NCBI GenBank assembly: GCA_937927565.1
Contig: CALBDV010000391.1
Location: 1 to 13,268, forward strand
DNA from: an uncultured Holophagales bacterium
Lineage (GTDB): Bacteria; Acidobacteriota; Thermoanaerobaculia; UBA5066
Direction: 5' to 3'
Length of the DNA stretch: 13,268 bases
The notes beneath the pieces are model-generated. The model was not told the DNA's origin. It worked only from the letters and a program-made list of their open reading frames with translations, and did no database searches. A program made the translations under genes and the position numbers. Every line of letters starts with the position of its first letter. Position 1 is the stretch's first letter. Positions 1 to 6,078 of this stretch are shown one piece after another.

Positions 1-1456
1 CGAAGCGCGCCTTCTCGACGTTCAGGATCTTCCCCTTGAGGGGCAGGATCGCCTGGGTCTTCCGGTCGCGCCCCTGCTTGGCCGAGCCGCCGGCCGAGTC
101 CCCCTCGACGATGAAGATCTCGGAGAGGGCCGGGTCCGCTTCCTGACAGTCGGCGAGCTTGCCCGGGAGTCCGGCGCCGTCGAGCGCCCCCTTGCGCCTC
201 ACGAGCTCGCGGGCACGGCGGGCGGCCTCGCGGGCGCGGGCGGCCTCGATGATCTTGTCGACGATCCTGCGGGCGATCTTCGGGTTCTCCTCGAAGAACG
301 TCGAGAGGCGCTCGTAGGTGACGGTCTGCACCCACGTCTTGGCTTCCTGCGAGACGAGCTTCTCCTTCGTCTGCGAGGAGAACTTCGGGTCGCGGATCTT
401 CAGCGAGACGACGGCGGTCAGCCCCTCGCGGCAGTCGTCGCCCGAGAGGTTCGTGTCCTTGAGGTTCTTCGTGAGGTTGTTGGCCTCGGCGTACCGCTGG
501 ATCGCGCGGGTCAGCGCCGTCCGCAGCCCCTCGAGGTGGGTCCCGCCGTCCTTGTTCGAGATCGTGTTCGTGAAGCAGAAGATCTGCTCCTGGTAGCCGT
601 CGTTCCACTGGAGCGCCACGTCGAGCCGCTCGCCCTTGGCGTCGACCTTCGGGTCCCCGGTGGCGTCCTTCACGTCCGTGAAGAAGATGACGCTCTCGTG
701 GAGCTTCTCGCGGTTCTTGTTCAGGTGGTCGACGAAGGAGGAGATTCCTCCCTCGTAGCGGAAGAGGTGCTTGCGCTCTCCCTTCTCGTCCCGCTCGTCG
801 ACGACCTCGATCGTGACGCCGGGGTTGAGGAAGGCGAGCTCGCGCAGGCGCTGCGACAGGGCGTCGAAGCTGTAGGAGCGGACCGAGAAGATCTCCGGGT
901 CCGCCTGGAACGTGAGCTTCGTTCCCGTCTTGTTCGTCCGGCCCACTTCCCGGATCGGCTGCTGCGGCTTTCCCTTCGCGTAGGGCTGCTGCCAGACGCG
1001 ACCCTCCCGGCGGACCTCGACCAGGAGGGAGGAGGAGAGGGCGTTCACCACGGAGAGGCCGACGCCGTGGAGGCCGCCGGAGACCTTGTAGGCGTTGTCG
1101 TCGAACTTCCCGCCGGAGTGGAGGTCCGTGAGGATGATCTCGAGCGTCTCGCGCTGGTGCTCCGCGTGGAGGCCGACGGGGATTCCGCGGCCGTTGTCCT
1201 CGACGGTCACGGTCTCGTCGGGGTGGACCGTCACCGTCACCCGGTCGCAGTAGCCCGCCTGCGCCTCGTCGATGGCGTTGTCGACGAGCTCGGTGACCAT
1301 GTGGTGGAGCCCCGTGATGTCGTCGGTGTTCCCGATGTACATCCCGGGCCGCTTGCGCACCGCCTCGAGCCCCTTGAGGAGCTTGATCGACTCGGTACCG
1401 TAGCTCGTGTCGCGCTCCTCGGCGGGAGGGGCGTCGTCTTCAGGAATCGAGGACAT
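1..1456 (-). CDS. gyrB: DNA gyrase subunit B, N-terminal part (runs off left edge)
   Basis: GyrB is the ATPase subunit of the A2B2 type II topoisomerase that adds negative supercoils. 485 codons are visible from an ATG at 1456; the 3' end lies beyond the window. The GHKL ATPase shows the N-box ELVDNAIDEA (E56 is the likely catalytic base, N60 binds Mg), EDNGRGIPVG (86-95) and GGLHGVGLSVVNALS (127-141). The transducer contains the QTK motif (SSQTKEKL). The TOPRIM domain begins with IVEGDSAGG (E451), and the reading ends at residue 485 just after PLKGKILNVEKARF. AGGAAAGG lies 7 nt before the ATG. The start overlaps the recF 3' end by 17 bp in another frame, suggesting translational coupling in a dnaA-dnaN-recF-gyrB operon. 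ParE is a paralogue, but this position next to recF favours GyrB. The C-terminal half, including any insertion, cannot be judged. Confidence 0.97.
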   Translation of the reverse strand, partial: MSSIPEDDAPPAEERDTSYGTESIKLLKGLEAVRKRPGMYIGNTDDITGLHHMVTELVDNAIDEAQAGYCDRVTVTVHPDETVTVEDNGRGIPVGLHAEHQRETLEIILTDLHSGGKFDDNAYKVSGGLHGVGLSVVNALSSSLLVEVRREGRVWQQPYAKGKPQQPIREVGRTNKTGTKLTFQADPEIFSVRSYSFDALSQRLRELAFLNPGVTIEVVDERDEKGERKHLFRYEGGISSFVDHLNKNREKLHESVIFFTDVKDATGDPKVDAKGERLDVALQWNDGYQEQIFCFTNTISNKDGGTHLEGLRTALTRAIQRYAEANNLTKNLKDTNLSGDDCREGLTAVVSLKIRDPKFSSQTKEKLVSQEAKTWVQTVTYERLSTFFEENPKIARRIVDKIIEAARAREAARRARELVRRKGALDGAGLPGKLADCQEADPALSEIFIVEGDSAGGSAKQGRDRKTQAILPLKGKILNVEKARF

Positions 1457-2615
1457 CTTCGGACCTTTCCTGTCTCCCCGCGGCGGCGGGGGAGACGACC
1501 GGGACTCGGCCGGACAGGGGACCGGCAGGGGAGAGGGTCCCCGAGGAGACCTCCCAGACGGTGCCTTCCGGAAGGGGCAGGGCGCGCGCGACGGAGGCGC
1601 GGGCGGAGGTGAGGAAGACCTGTCCGTCGTCCGGCAGCGCGTCGGCGAAGAGCGTCAGGACTGCCGGATCCCACTCGGAATCGAAGTCGTCGAATGCGAA
1701 AACGGGAAACGCTCCCCCGGCCTCGGCGAGGAGCGCCCTCTCCGCCAGGGCCCAGGCGAGGACGAGGGTCCGGGTCTCGCCCGAAGACGCCCTCGTCGAA
1801 AGGGCCATCGGCCCCGAGACGACGCTCACGTCGTCCCGGTGCGGGCCGAAAAGGGCACGTCCCGCGCGCCGGTCGCCCGGCTCGCTCAGTCTCAGCCCAC
1901 GGCGAAGCGCTTCCGCGAGCGTCTCGCGGTCCGCCAGGGCGGGGAGGTCGGAAACCAGCCGGAGGGAGACGTCGCTCCAGGGCGAGCCGAGGCGTCTCGC
2001 CGTATCGGCGAGACGCCTCCCGAGGGGGCCGATGTGCTTCCGCCGGGCGGAGGCGATCGCGGCGCCGGCGGCAGAGAGGATGTCCTCCCAGGAGGAGAGG
2101 GCGTCGCGGTCGGGTCTTCCGGGAGCGGTGAGGAGGGCGACGCGCTCGGCTCTGGCTTTCTCGTATCGGCGGAACTCGCCAGCCAGGCCCGGCTCCAGGG
2201 CGACGATGACCCGGTCGAGCGCGCGACGCCTCTCCGCGGGCGGTCCGGCGAGACGGCCGAGGTCGGCCGAGGTCAGGAAGACGATAGGGAGCTTCCGGCT
2301 CGCCTCGAGGCGCGAGACCTTTCTACCGTTCCAGGCATGTTCGCGCCGGCCGCGAGAGATCAGGGCGCCGAGCGCGCCGTCGGGCTCTCCCGTCAGGTGA
2401 ACGGAGACGGCCGCAGCCGCCTCACCGACCCGGACCACGTCGGCGAGGTCCGCAGTCCGGAAGGAGGGACGTCCGGAGACGAGAGCCATACTCTCGAGCA
2501 CGTTGGTCTTCCCCTGTCCGTTGGCACCCACGAGGAGATTCATGCGCGGGTGAAAGGCATGGCGGGACGGGGTGAGGTTGCGAAAGGCCTCGACCGTGAG
2601 GTTTCCGATCTCCAC
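1440..2615 (-). CDS. recF: DNA replication/repair protein RecF
   Basis: RecF is an SMC/ABC-type ATPase that, with RecO and RecR, loads RecA at single-strand gaps. The 391 aa are slightly longer than the usual 350-380. Visible motifs are Walker A GANGQGKT (30-37), GPHRDD (257-262), an ABC signature reading ASSGE (276-280) instead of the more usual LSxGQ form, and Walker B VFAFDDFDSEWD (305-316). The last ~40 residues are Pro/Ser/Gly-rich and look like a divergent tail. The start is GTG at 2615, 18 nt after the dnaN stop, with a GAGGGGG purine run about 12 nt upstream. There is no other good start, because residues 1-20 already form the conserved first strand (LTVEAFRNL). The stop lies inside gyrB. 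The variant signature is probably lineage-specific and not a sign of inactivation. Confidence 0.95.
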   Translation of the reverse strand: MEIGNLTVEAFRNLTPSRHAFHPRMNLLVGANGQGKTNVLESMALVSGRPSFRTADLADVVRVGEAAAAVSVHLTGEPDGALGALISRGRREHAWNGRKVSRLEASRKLPIVFLTSADLGRLAGPPAERRRALDRVIVALEPGLAGEFRRYEKARAERVALLTAPGRPDRDALSSWEDILSAAGAAIASARRKHIGPLGRRLADTARRLGSPWSDVSLRLVSDLPALADRETLAEALRRGLRLSEPGDRRAGRALFGPHRDDVSVVSGPMALSTRASSGETRTLVLAWALAERALLAEAGGAFPVFAFDDFDSEWDPAVLTLFADALPDDGQVFLTSARASVARALPLPEGTVWEVSSGTLSPAGPLSGRVPVVSPAAAGRQERSEDVLDS

Positions 2616-2633
2616 GTGACGCCGCGCACCCCC

Positions 2634-3758
2634 TCAGACGCGCATCGGCATTACGACGTAGAGGTAGCTCTTCAGTCCGGGGACCGGCTCCGCGGGACGG
2701 CCCTGGCACTGGGACCCCTCGTCCTTCACGAAGAGGTGGACCTTGTCCGTCTCGCACGCCTCGAGGAACTGTTCGAGGTAGCGCGAGTTGAGACGAAGGG
2801 TGATCGTGTCGGCGTCATACTCGACCGCGATCTCCTGATCGCCGTCGCCGACGTCCTGGCTTTCCGAGGAGACGACGAGCGCCCCTTCCTTGAACGTGAG
2901 GCTGACCGCTTTGAGGCGGTCTCCCGAAAGGAGCGAGATCCGGCGCACCGCGCCGAGAAGCTCCTCGCGGACGACGGTCGCCCGCTTCGTGTTGTCCTTG
3001 CTGATGACCTTCTCGTAGTCGGGAAAACGCCGGTCGTCGAGCTTCGAATAGATGCGACGCCGTCCGACGGTGAAGCCGATGTGGTTGTTGCCGCGGACGA
3101 TGGTGACCGGGGTCTCGTCGTCCGCGTCCAGCCGCGAGAGCTCGTCGAGAACCTTCTTGGACACGAGGATCGCCTCGAAGCCCGCTTCGGCGGTGGCGTC
3201 CTCGACCTCGATGAGGGCGAGCCGGTGGCCGTCGGTGGCCGCCATTTCGAGACCGCCGTCCTTCGGCTTGAGGAGCGCTCCCTGGAGCTGCAGACGGATT
3301 TCCTCGGTAGAGACCGCGAATCGGACTTTTTCGACCATCCGGCGCAGCGCGCCGAACGTGAGGGTGAGGGTCGGCCCCCCGGCCGCTTCGGGCCGCGTCG
3401 GGAAGTCGGTCGCCGGGAGACCGTTGAGACGAATCCGGAGCTTCGGCTCCTTGCAGTCGATCTGGACGTGGTGATTCTCGAGGACGCGCAGGCGTACTTC
3501 GGCGGCCGGCGGCAGATCCCGGACGACGTCGAAGAGACGGCGCGCCGGAACCGTGACGGCACCAACGGACTTGAGCGAGAGCGACTCTATCTCCGACACG
3601 AAGGTCGTGTCGAGATCGGTCGCCGTCAGGGTGAGCGTCTGGTCCCGCGCCTCGAGGAGAACGTTCGAGAGGATCTGATGGGGCGTCCGCCGCTCCACCA
3701 CACCCTGCATCAAGCTCATCTCTCGGGCCAGGGTGGCTGCCGGAAGTGTCAGCTCCAC
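2634..3758 (-). CDS. dnaN: DNA polymerase III beta sliding clamp
   Basis: This is the homodimeric sliding clamp that tethers DNA polymerase and many repair proteins to DNA. The 374 aa match the usual ~366-375. The N-terminus (VELTLPAATLAREMSLMQGV) and the following ATDLDTTFVS stretch fit domain 1 of the clamp, and the C-terminus YLYVVMPMRV fits the conserved end that borders the partner-binding pocket. Three successive clamp domains of about 120 residues can be followed without interruption. The start is GTG at 3758, preceded by GGAGGGG. An ATG two bases upstream (3760) is out of frame. A likely promoter sits immediately upstream in the origin region, giving a very short leader. dnaA lies upstream across the 223-bp origin gap and recF follows after 18 bp. 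A longer frame across the gap (3749-3985, minus) is not a gene. Confidence 0.96.
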   Translation of the reverse strand: MELTLPAATLAREMSLMQGVVERRTPHQILSNVLLEARDQTLTLTATDLDTTFVSEIESLSLKSVGAVTVPARRLFDVVRDLPPAAEVRLRVLENHHVQIDCKEPKLRIRLNGLPATDFPTRPEAAGGPTLTLTFGALRRMVEKVRFAVSTEEIRLQLQGALLKPKDGGLEMAATDGHRLALIEVEDATAEAGFEAILVSKKVLDELSRLDADDETPVTIVRGNNHIGFTVGRRRIYSKLDDRRFPDYEKVISKDNTKRATVVREELLGAVRRISLLSGDRLKAVSLTFKEGALVVSSESQDVGDGDQEIAVEYDADTITLRLNSRYLEQFLEACETDKVHLFVKDEGSQCQGRPAEPVPGLKSYLYVVMPMRV

Positions 3759-3772
3759 ATCCCCTCCAACAT

Positions 3773-3799
3773 ACTCTTAAATTCTAGCACTGTAAGAGT
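3773..3799. repeat. Inverted repeat in the AT-rich part of the origin
   Basis: ACTCTTA (3773-3779) and TAAGAGT (3793-3799) form 7-bp arms around a 13-nt loop, within the most AT-rich stretch of the window. The dnaN -10 lies in the loop. It could be a duplex-unwinding element or a regulator site for dnaN; the sequence does not decide. Confidence 0.4.
3782..3789 (-). promoter_or_regulatory. Candidate extended -10 promoter for dnaN
   Basis: Read on the minus strand, TGCTAGAAT occupies 3789-3781: an extended -10 TG followed by TAGAAT, five of six matches to TATAAT. No convincing -35 lies 16-18 bp upstream. Initiation near 3774 would leave a leader of about 16 nt carrying the GGAGGGG ribosome site. 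It overlaps the AT-rich part of the putative origin, so dnaN transcription and origin melting would compete or cooperate. This is inferred from sequence only. Confidence 0.45.
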
Positions 3800-3804
3800 T
3801 ACAG

Positions 3805-3816
3805 AAGTAGTAGTAG
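3805..3816 (+). other. DnaA-trio element
   Basis: The plus strand reads AAG TAG TAG TAG. Read 3' to 5' away from the adjacent box, this is GAT, GAT, GAT, GAA, all fitting the published 3'-[G/A]A[T/A]-5' motif on which DnaA assembles on single-stranded DNA. A 14-bp GC-rich spacer (3817-3830) separates it from the box-like TGTGGGAAG at 3831, and the AT-rich stretch lies on its far side. The next triplet (CAG at 3802) breaks the pattern. A short trinucleotide run could occur by chance, but position, strand and flanks all agree. Confidence 0.55.
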
Positions 3817-3830
3817 GGCGGTTCCCAGGC

Positions 3831-3839
3831 TGTGGGAAG
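3831..3839 (+). promoter_or_regulatory. DnaA-box-like site 1
   Basis: TGTGGGAAG matches six of nine positions of TGTGGATAA and keeps the TGTGG core. It is the box nearest the DnaA-trio and has the expected orientation. It is also half of an inverted repeat TTCCCA-ggctg-TGGGAA (3822-3838). The same eight bases TGTGGGAA recur at 5420 upstream of dnaA. Confidence 0.35.
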
Positions 3840-3885
3840 GCCCCGGAAGGAGCCGGAACGAGAGGGCTTGAGAGCCGGAGGAAGG

Positions 3886-3894
3886 TGTGGAGAT
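3886..3894 (+). promoter_or_regulatory. DnaA-box-like site 2
   Basis: TGTGGAGAT matches seven of nine positions of TGTGGATAA. With the next site it forms a direct repeat TGTG[G/C]AGATC with a 22-bp period, about two helical turns, placing both on the same face of the helix. It has the same orientation as site 1. Confidence 0.42.
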
Positions 3895-3907
3895 CGGCAC
3901 CGGGGGG

Positions 3908-3916
3908 TGTGCAGAT
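3908..3916 (+). promoter_or_regulatory. DnaA-box-like site 3
   Basis: TGTGCAGAT matches six of nine positions of TGTGGATAA. It is the second copy of the TGTG[G/C]AGATC direct repeat and has the same orientation as sites 1 and 2. On its own it would be too weak to call. Confidence 0.35.
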
Positions 3917-3981
3917 CTCAGGCCGGCGCCGGGATCCGGGGGTGGGGGTGAACGGATCGCACAGGCGTTGCACCTCCCGGT

Positions 3982-5301
3982 TCACCGGAATTGCGCGACG
4001 AGAGCGGCGACCTCCCGATCGAAATCGGAGTCTTCTTCCCTCCTGGCCGTGATCTTGCGGATGGAGTGGAGGGCGGTGGTGTGGTGCTTGTCGCCGAAAA
4101 GGCGACCGATTTCCGGGAGGGAGAGGCCGATCGACTCCTTCAGGACGTACATGGCGACCTGGCGGGGAAAGACGATGGCTTCCCTCTTCGTCTTGGCCCG
4201 GAGCTCGGCGGGCTTAAGTCCGTAGTGTCCGGCGACGGCCTTCAGGATCTCGGCCGGAGAGGTCTTCTGGGATTCGTCGGGAAGGATTCCCCGGAGCGCC
4301 TCCTGGGCAAGCTCCCTCGTGAGTGGTTCTCCCCTCATGGAGGAAACGAGAACGACTCTGTTGAAGTAGCTCTCCAGCTCTCGAACGTGGGTCTTTATCT
4401 TGCCAGCGAGGAAGTAGGCGGTGTCGTCGTCCAGCTCGACCTGGGCGATCTCGGCCTTGTGCCGGAGGATGGCGACCTTCGTCTCGAAGTCGGGAGGCTG
4501 GATGTCGACGATGAGCCCTCCCTCGAAGCGGCTCTTCATCCGGTCGGTCAGGCCGGGAATGTCCCGGGGCAGGACGTCGGACGTGAAGGCGATCTGGCTC
4601 CCGACGGAGTAGAGGGCGTTGAAGGTCTGGAAGAGCTCGTCCTCGGTCGTGGCCTTGCCGGCGAGGAACTGAACGTCGTCGAAGAGGAGTACGTCCGCGT
4701 TCAGCAGGCGTTGACGGACCTGGTCCATCCGGTTGAAGCGGATCCCGGTCACGACTTCCTTCACGAAGGTCTCGGAATAGACGTAGAGGACCTTCTCTCC
4801 CGGGCGGCGGGACAGGCGCCGGTGGCCGATCGCCTGCATGAGGTGGGTCTTGCCGAGACCCGTCGGGCCACAGATGAAGAGGGGGTTGTAGCGATGGGAG
4901 GTCTGGTCGGCAACGTGGAGGGCCGCGGCATGGGCGAGCTGGTTGGACTTGCCGATGACGAAGTGCTCGAACGTGTACAGGGGATTCAGGTCTCCGACCT
5001 TGGACCTCGCCGGGGCCTGTGGACGAGCCGGAGAAACCGTCGCGCGATAGTCGTCCTGGCCTTCCAGGACGAAGCGGATTTCGCGGGGACCCGTACCGGC
5101 GAGACGGGCCGCCTCGGCGATCTGCTCGCCGTATTCGCGTGGGATGTAGTCGATGAAGAGGGGGCTGCCGATGAGAACGTAGACAGCGTCGGTCGTCTCG
5201 AGCTTCTGCCTGGTCCCGCGGAACCAGGTGTCGAAGTCGCGCTCGTCCACCCTGGATTTCAGGTGCTCGAGAATTTTCTCCCAGGAGGTCGACTTGTCCA
5301 C
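3982..5301 (-). CDS. dnaA: Chromosomal replication initiator protein DnaA
   Basis: DnaA is the AAA+ initiator that binds boxes at oriC, melts the origin and recruits the helicase. GTG at 5301 is chosen because GGTGGAG sits 5 nt upstream and the protein then begins DKSTSWEKILEHLK, like other DnaA domain I sequences (439 aa). An in-frame GTG at 5331 would add 10 residues but lacks a ribosome site. Domain I spans ~1-80 (DFDTWF), followed by a short Pro/Ala/Arg-rich linker (~88-103). The AAA+ domain shows GPTGLGKTH (145-153) and Walker B LLFDDVQF (205-212). The C-terminal helix-turn-helix (~350-439) contains VFPRQVAMYVLKE and DKHHTTALHSIRKI (404-417). The motif has Lys405 and His406 where E. coli has Arg432 and the base-contacting Asp433; His407 and Thr408 are kept. 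This may shift box preference. The gene heads the leftward operon. Confidence 0.96.
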   Translation of the reverse strand: MDKSTSWEKILEHLKSRVDERDFDTWFRGTRQKLETTDAVYVLIGSPLFIDYIPREYGEQIAEAARLAGTGPREIRFVLEGQDDYRATVSPARPQAPARSKVGDLNPLYTFEHFVIGKSNQLAHAAALHVADQTSHRYNPLFICGPTGLGKTHLMQAIGHRRLSRRPGEKVLYVYSETFVKEVVTGIRFNRMDQVRQRLLNADVLLFDDVQFLAGKATTEDELFQTFNALYSVGSQIAFTSDVLPRDIPGLTDRMKSRFEGGLIVDIQPPDFETKVAILRHKAEIAQVELDDDTAYFLAGKIKTHVRELESYFNRVVLVSSMRGEPLTRELAQEALRGILPDESQKTSPAEILKAVAGHYGLKPAELRAKTKREAIVFPRQVAMYVLKESIGLSLPEIGRLFGDKHHTTALHSIRKITARREEDSDFDREVAALVAQFR

Positions 5302-5302
5302 G
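5294..5302 (+). promoter_or_regulatory. DnaA-box-like sequence at the dnaA start codon
   Basis: TTGTCCACG matches seven of nine positions of TTATCCACA and overlaps the proposed GTG start of dnaA (5299-5301). It could allow DnaA to repress its own gene, but part of it is coding, so chance is plausible. Confidence 0.25.
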
Positions 5303-5330
5303 GCATCTCCACCGATGTGAAAGAAGGACA

Positions 5331-5346
5331 CCGCTCGGCGGAGCGG
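5331..5346 (-). other. Hairpin at the 5' end of the dnaA leader
   Basis: CCGCTC and GAGCGG form a perfect 6-bp stem with a 4-nt loop. It follows directly on the predicted dnaA transcription start near 5346, so it would sit at the extreme 5' end of the mRNA, about 25 nt before the ribosome site used by GTG 5301. It could stabilise the transcript. It also makes the alternative start at 5331 less likely, as that codon abuts the stem. Confidence 0.35.
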
Positions 5347-5352
5347 GGGGGG

Positions 5353-5361
5353 ATGCTAGCA
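5353..5361 (-). promoter_or_regulatory. Candidate extended -10 promoter for dnaA
   Basis: The minus strand reads TGCTAGCAT at 5361-5353: an extended -10 TG followed by TAGCAT, four of six matches to TATAAT. No good -35 is visible. The sequence just downstream is a run of eight C (plus-strand G at 5345-5352), a GC-rich discriminator. Initiation near 5346 gives a ~45-nt leader to GTG 5301. The element is nearly the same as the dnaN one (GTGCTAG[A/C]AT), which supports both. Confidence 0.45.
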
Positions 5362-5419
5362 CGCGGCCCGCTCGCGAAAGACAGGGGAAAGCGCCCCGGA
5401 GGGGTTGGCGGTGAGAGGA

Positions 5420-5428
5420 TGTGGGAAC
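5420..5428 (+). promoter_or_regulatory. DnaA-box-like site between dnaA and rpmH
   Basis: TGTGGGAAC shares eight bases with the box-like site at 3831. It lies just upstream of the rpmH -35 and about 60 bp upstream of the dnaA -10. It could be a DnaA binding site for autoregulation or a second origin cluster, but the match to consensus is weak. Confidence 0.28.
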
Positions 5429-5434
5429 CGGCGG

Positions 5435-5463
5435 TTGACAGGGGCGGGCGAGTCCCGGAGAAT
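5435..5463 (+). promoter_or_regulatory. Sigma-70-type promoter of the rpmH operon
   Basis: A perfect -35 TTGACA (5435-5440) and GAGAAT (5458-5463, four of six matches) are separated by 17 bp. A start near 5470 leaves a leader of about 32 nt that includes the ribosome site GGGAGAGG. No other promoter is evident in the tightly packed genes up to parB, so this may drive much of the right arm. Confidence 0.6.
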
Positions 5464-5501
5464 CCGCCGCTCGCGCTCCCCGCAGCGGGAGAGGTGGTGC
5501 C

Positions 5502-5636
5502 ATGAAGAGAACGTTTCAGCCCAACAACCGCCGCCGCCACAAGACGCACGGCTTCCTCGTCCGGATGAGGACGAAGAATGGCCGGGCGGTCCTTGCCCGG
5601 CGCCGGGCCAAGGGTCGGAAGCGCCTCGCCGTCTGA
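5502..5636 (+). CDS. rpmH: 50S ribosomal protein L34
   Basis: L34 is a very short, highly basic protein of the large ribosomal subunit. It has 44 aa, a typical length. It begins MKRTFQPNNRRRHKTHGF, continues RMRTKNGRAVLARRRAKGR and ends KRLAV, all diagnostic of L34. The ATG at 5502 follows GGGAGAGGTGG. The gene is first in the rightward operon, divergent from dnaA and next to rnpA, the usual arrangement that links ribosome and RNase P production. Confidence 0.98.
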   Translation: MKRTFQPNNRRRHKTHGFLVRMRTKNGRAVLARRRAKGRKRLAV

Positions 5637-5679
5637 GGCGCCCGAGGATACCGCCGCTCCTGGCGGGCCCTTCGATCCG

Positions 5680-6078
5680 ATGCTTTCCGAACCCAGCGGA
5701 CCCGGGTGCGAGTCTTCCGCGCCGCGGTTCTCCGAGACGTTCGGGAAGGACCGCCGGGTCCTTCGTCGGGCGGATTACCTGGATACCTACTCCAGCGGGC
5801 GGCGCTATGTCGGCCGCTGGCTGGTTCTTTTCGTGAGGCCCGCTCGCGGTTCCGCTGCCCGCCTCGGAGTCACGATCACGAGGAAGACCGGCTCCGCCGT
5901 CGTGAGAAATCGGCTTCGCCGCCGGCTCCGCGAGCTTTTTCGGCGTTGTTCCGAGCTTCGGGCGGCCGTCGACGTGGTCGTGAACGTACGCGCCGGGGCC
6001 GAGGAGACCTCCTTCGCCGAGCTTTCGAGGGATTTCGGGAAGCTCGTCGCCCGCGTGGGCGCCGGGGGCTCGCCGTGA
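5680..6078 (+). CDS. rnpA: Ribonuclease P protein component
   Basis: RnpA is the small basic protein that helps the RNase P RNA bind and cleave pre-tRNA 5' leaders. From ATG 5680 it has 132 aa, near the usual 110-130. The core reads RLGVTITRKTGSAVVRNRLRRRLRELFR (61-88) in three parts, with the RNR signature at 76-78. The first ~16 residues are not conserved. No strong ribosome site precedes ATG 5680. The same frame stays open upstream to 5569 with an earlier ATG at 5578 inside rpmH, which would give a 166-aa protein with a Pro/Gly-rich N-terminus, so the start is uncertain. A small hairpin (CCGCC at 5651, GGCGG at 5662) lies between rpmH and rnpA. The stop overlaps the yidD start by 4 bp. Confidence 0.92.
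   Translation: MLSEPSGPGCESSAPRFSETFGKDRRVLRRADYLDTYSSGRRYVGRWLVLFVRPARGSAARLGVTITRKTGSAVVRNRLRRRLRELFRRCSELRAAVDVVVNVRAGAEETSFAELSRDFGKLVARVGAGGSP

Larger units (their letters stand above)
3759..3981. other. oriC: Putative replication origin (oriC), dnaA-dnaN gap
   Basis: This 223-bp non-coding gap has an origin-like layout. From the dnaN side it shows an AT-rich stretch (3771-3816, 31 of 46 bases A or T in a strongly GC-rich region), four trinucleotides fitting the DnaA-trio (3805-3816), a 14-bp GC-rich spacer, and three same-orientation DnaA-box-like 9-mers at 3831, 3886 and 3908. The B. subtilis unwinding region has the same order and the same orientation between dnaA and dnaN. The boxes deviate from TGTGGATAA, so their identity is the weak point. 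A further GC palindrome CCGGCGCCGG lies at 3923-3932. The gap on the other side of dnaA (5302-5501) also holds box-like sequences and may be a second part of the origin or a dnaA operator. Confidence 0.65.
5302..5501. other. Divergent intergenic region, dnaA-rpmH
   Basis: This 200-bp spacer separates the two divergent operons. It carries the leftward dnaA extended -10, a G8 tract (5345-5352), a leader hairpin, the rightward rpmH promoter and one weak DnaA-box-like site. No small gene is supported on either strand. It is less AT-rich than the dnaA-dnaN gap and has no trio-like run, so it is a poorer candidate for the melting site. Confidence 0.7.

Noticed and set aside
536..1612. Plus-strand open frame of 358 codons antisense to gyrB
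   Set aside because: It is Val/Leu/Glu/Arg-rich shadow sequence opposite well-conserved GyrB ATPase motifs.
2614..2619. CACGTG near the recF start, considered as a parS site
   Set aside because: Only the central six bases match; the flanks do not fit the 16-bp parS consensus.
3749..3985. 78-codon minus-strand frame spanning the dnaA-dnaN gap
   Set aside because: It overlaps the dnaA stop and the dnaN start, has no ribosome site and covers the origin elements. Chance openness is more likely.
3947..3986. GGTGAAC/GTTCACC inverted repeat after the dnaA stop, considered as a terminator
   Set aside because: The arms are 7 bp with a ~26-nt loop and no following T-run; too weak for an intrinsic terminator.
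1407..4052. Plus-strand open frame of 881 codons antisense to recF, dnaN and the origin gap
   Set aside because: It crosses three real gene boundaries and the non-coding origin, and has no domain-like sequence.
3991..5505. Plus-strand open frame of 504 codons antisense to dnaA
   Set aside because: It mirrors the dnaA codon pattern and has no family resemblance; dnaA on the other strand is unambiguous.
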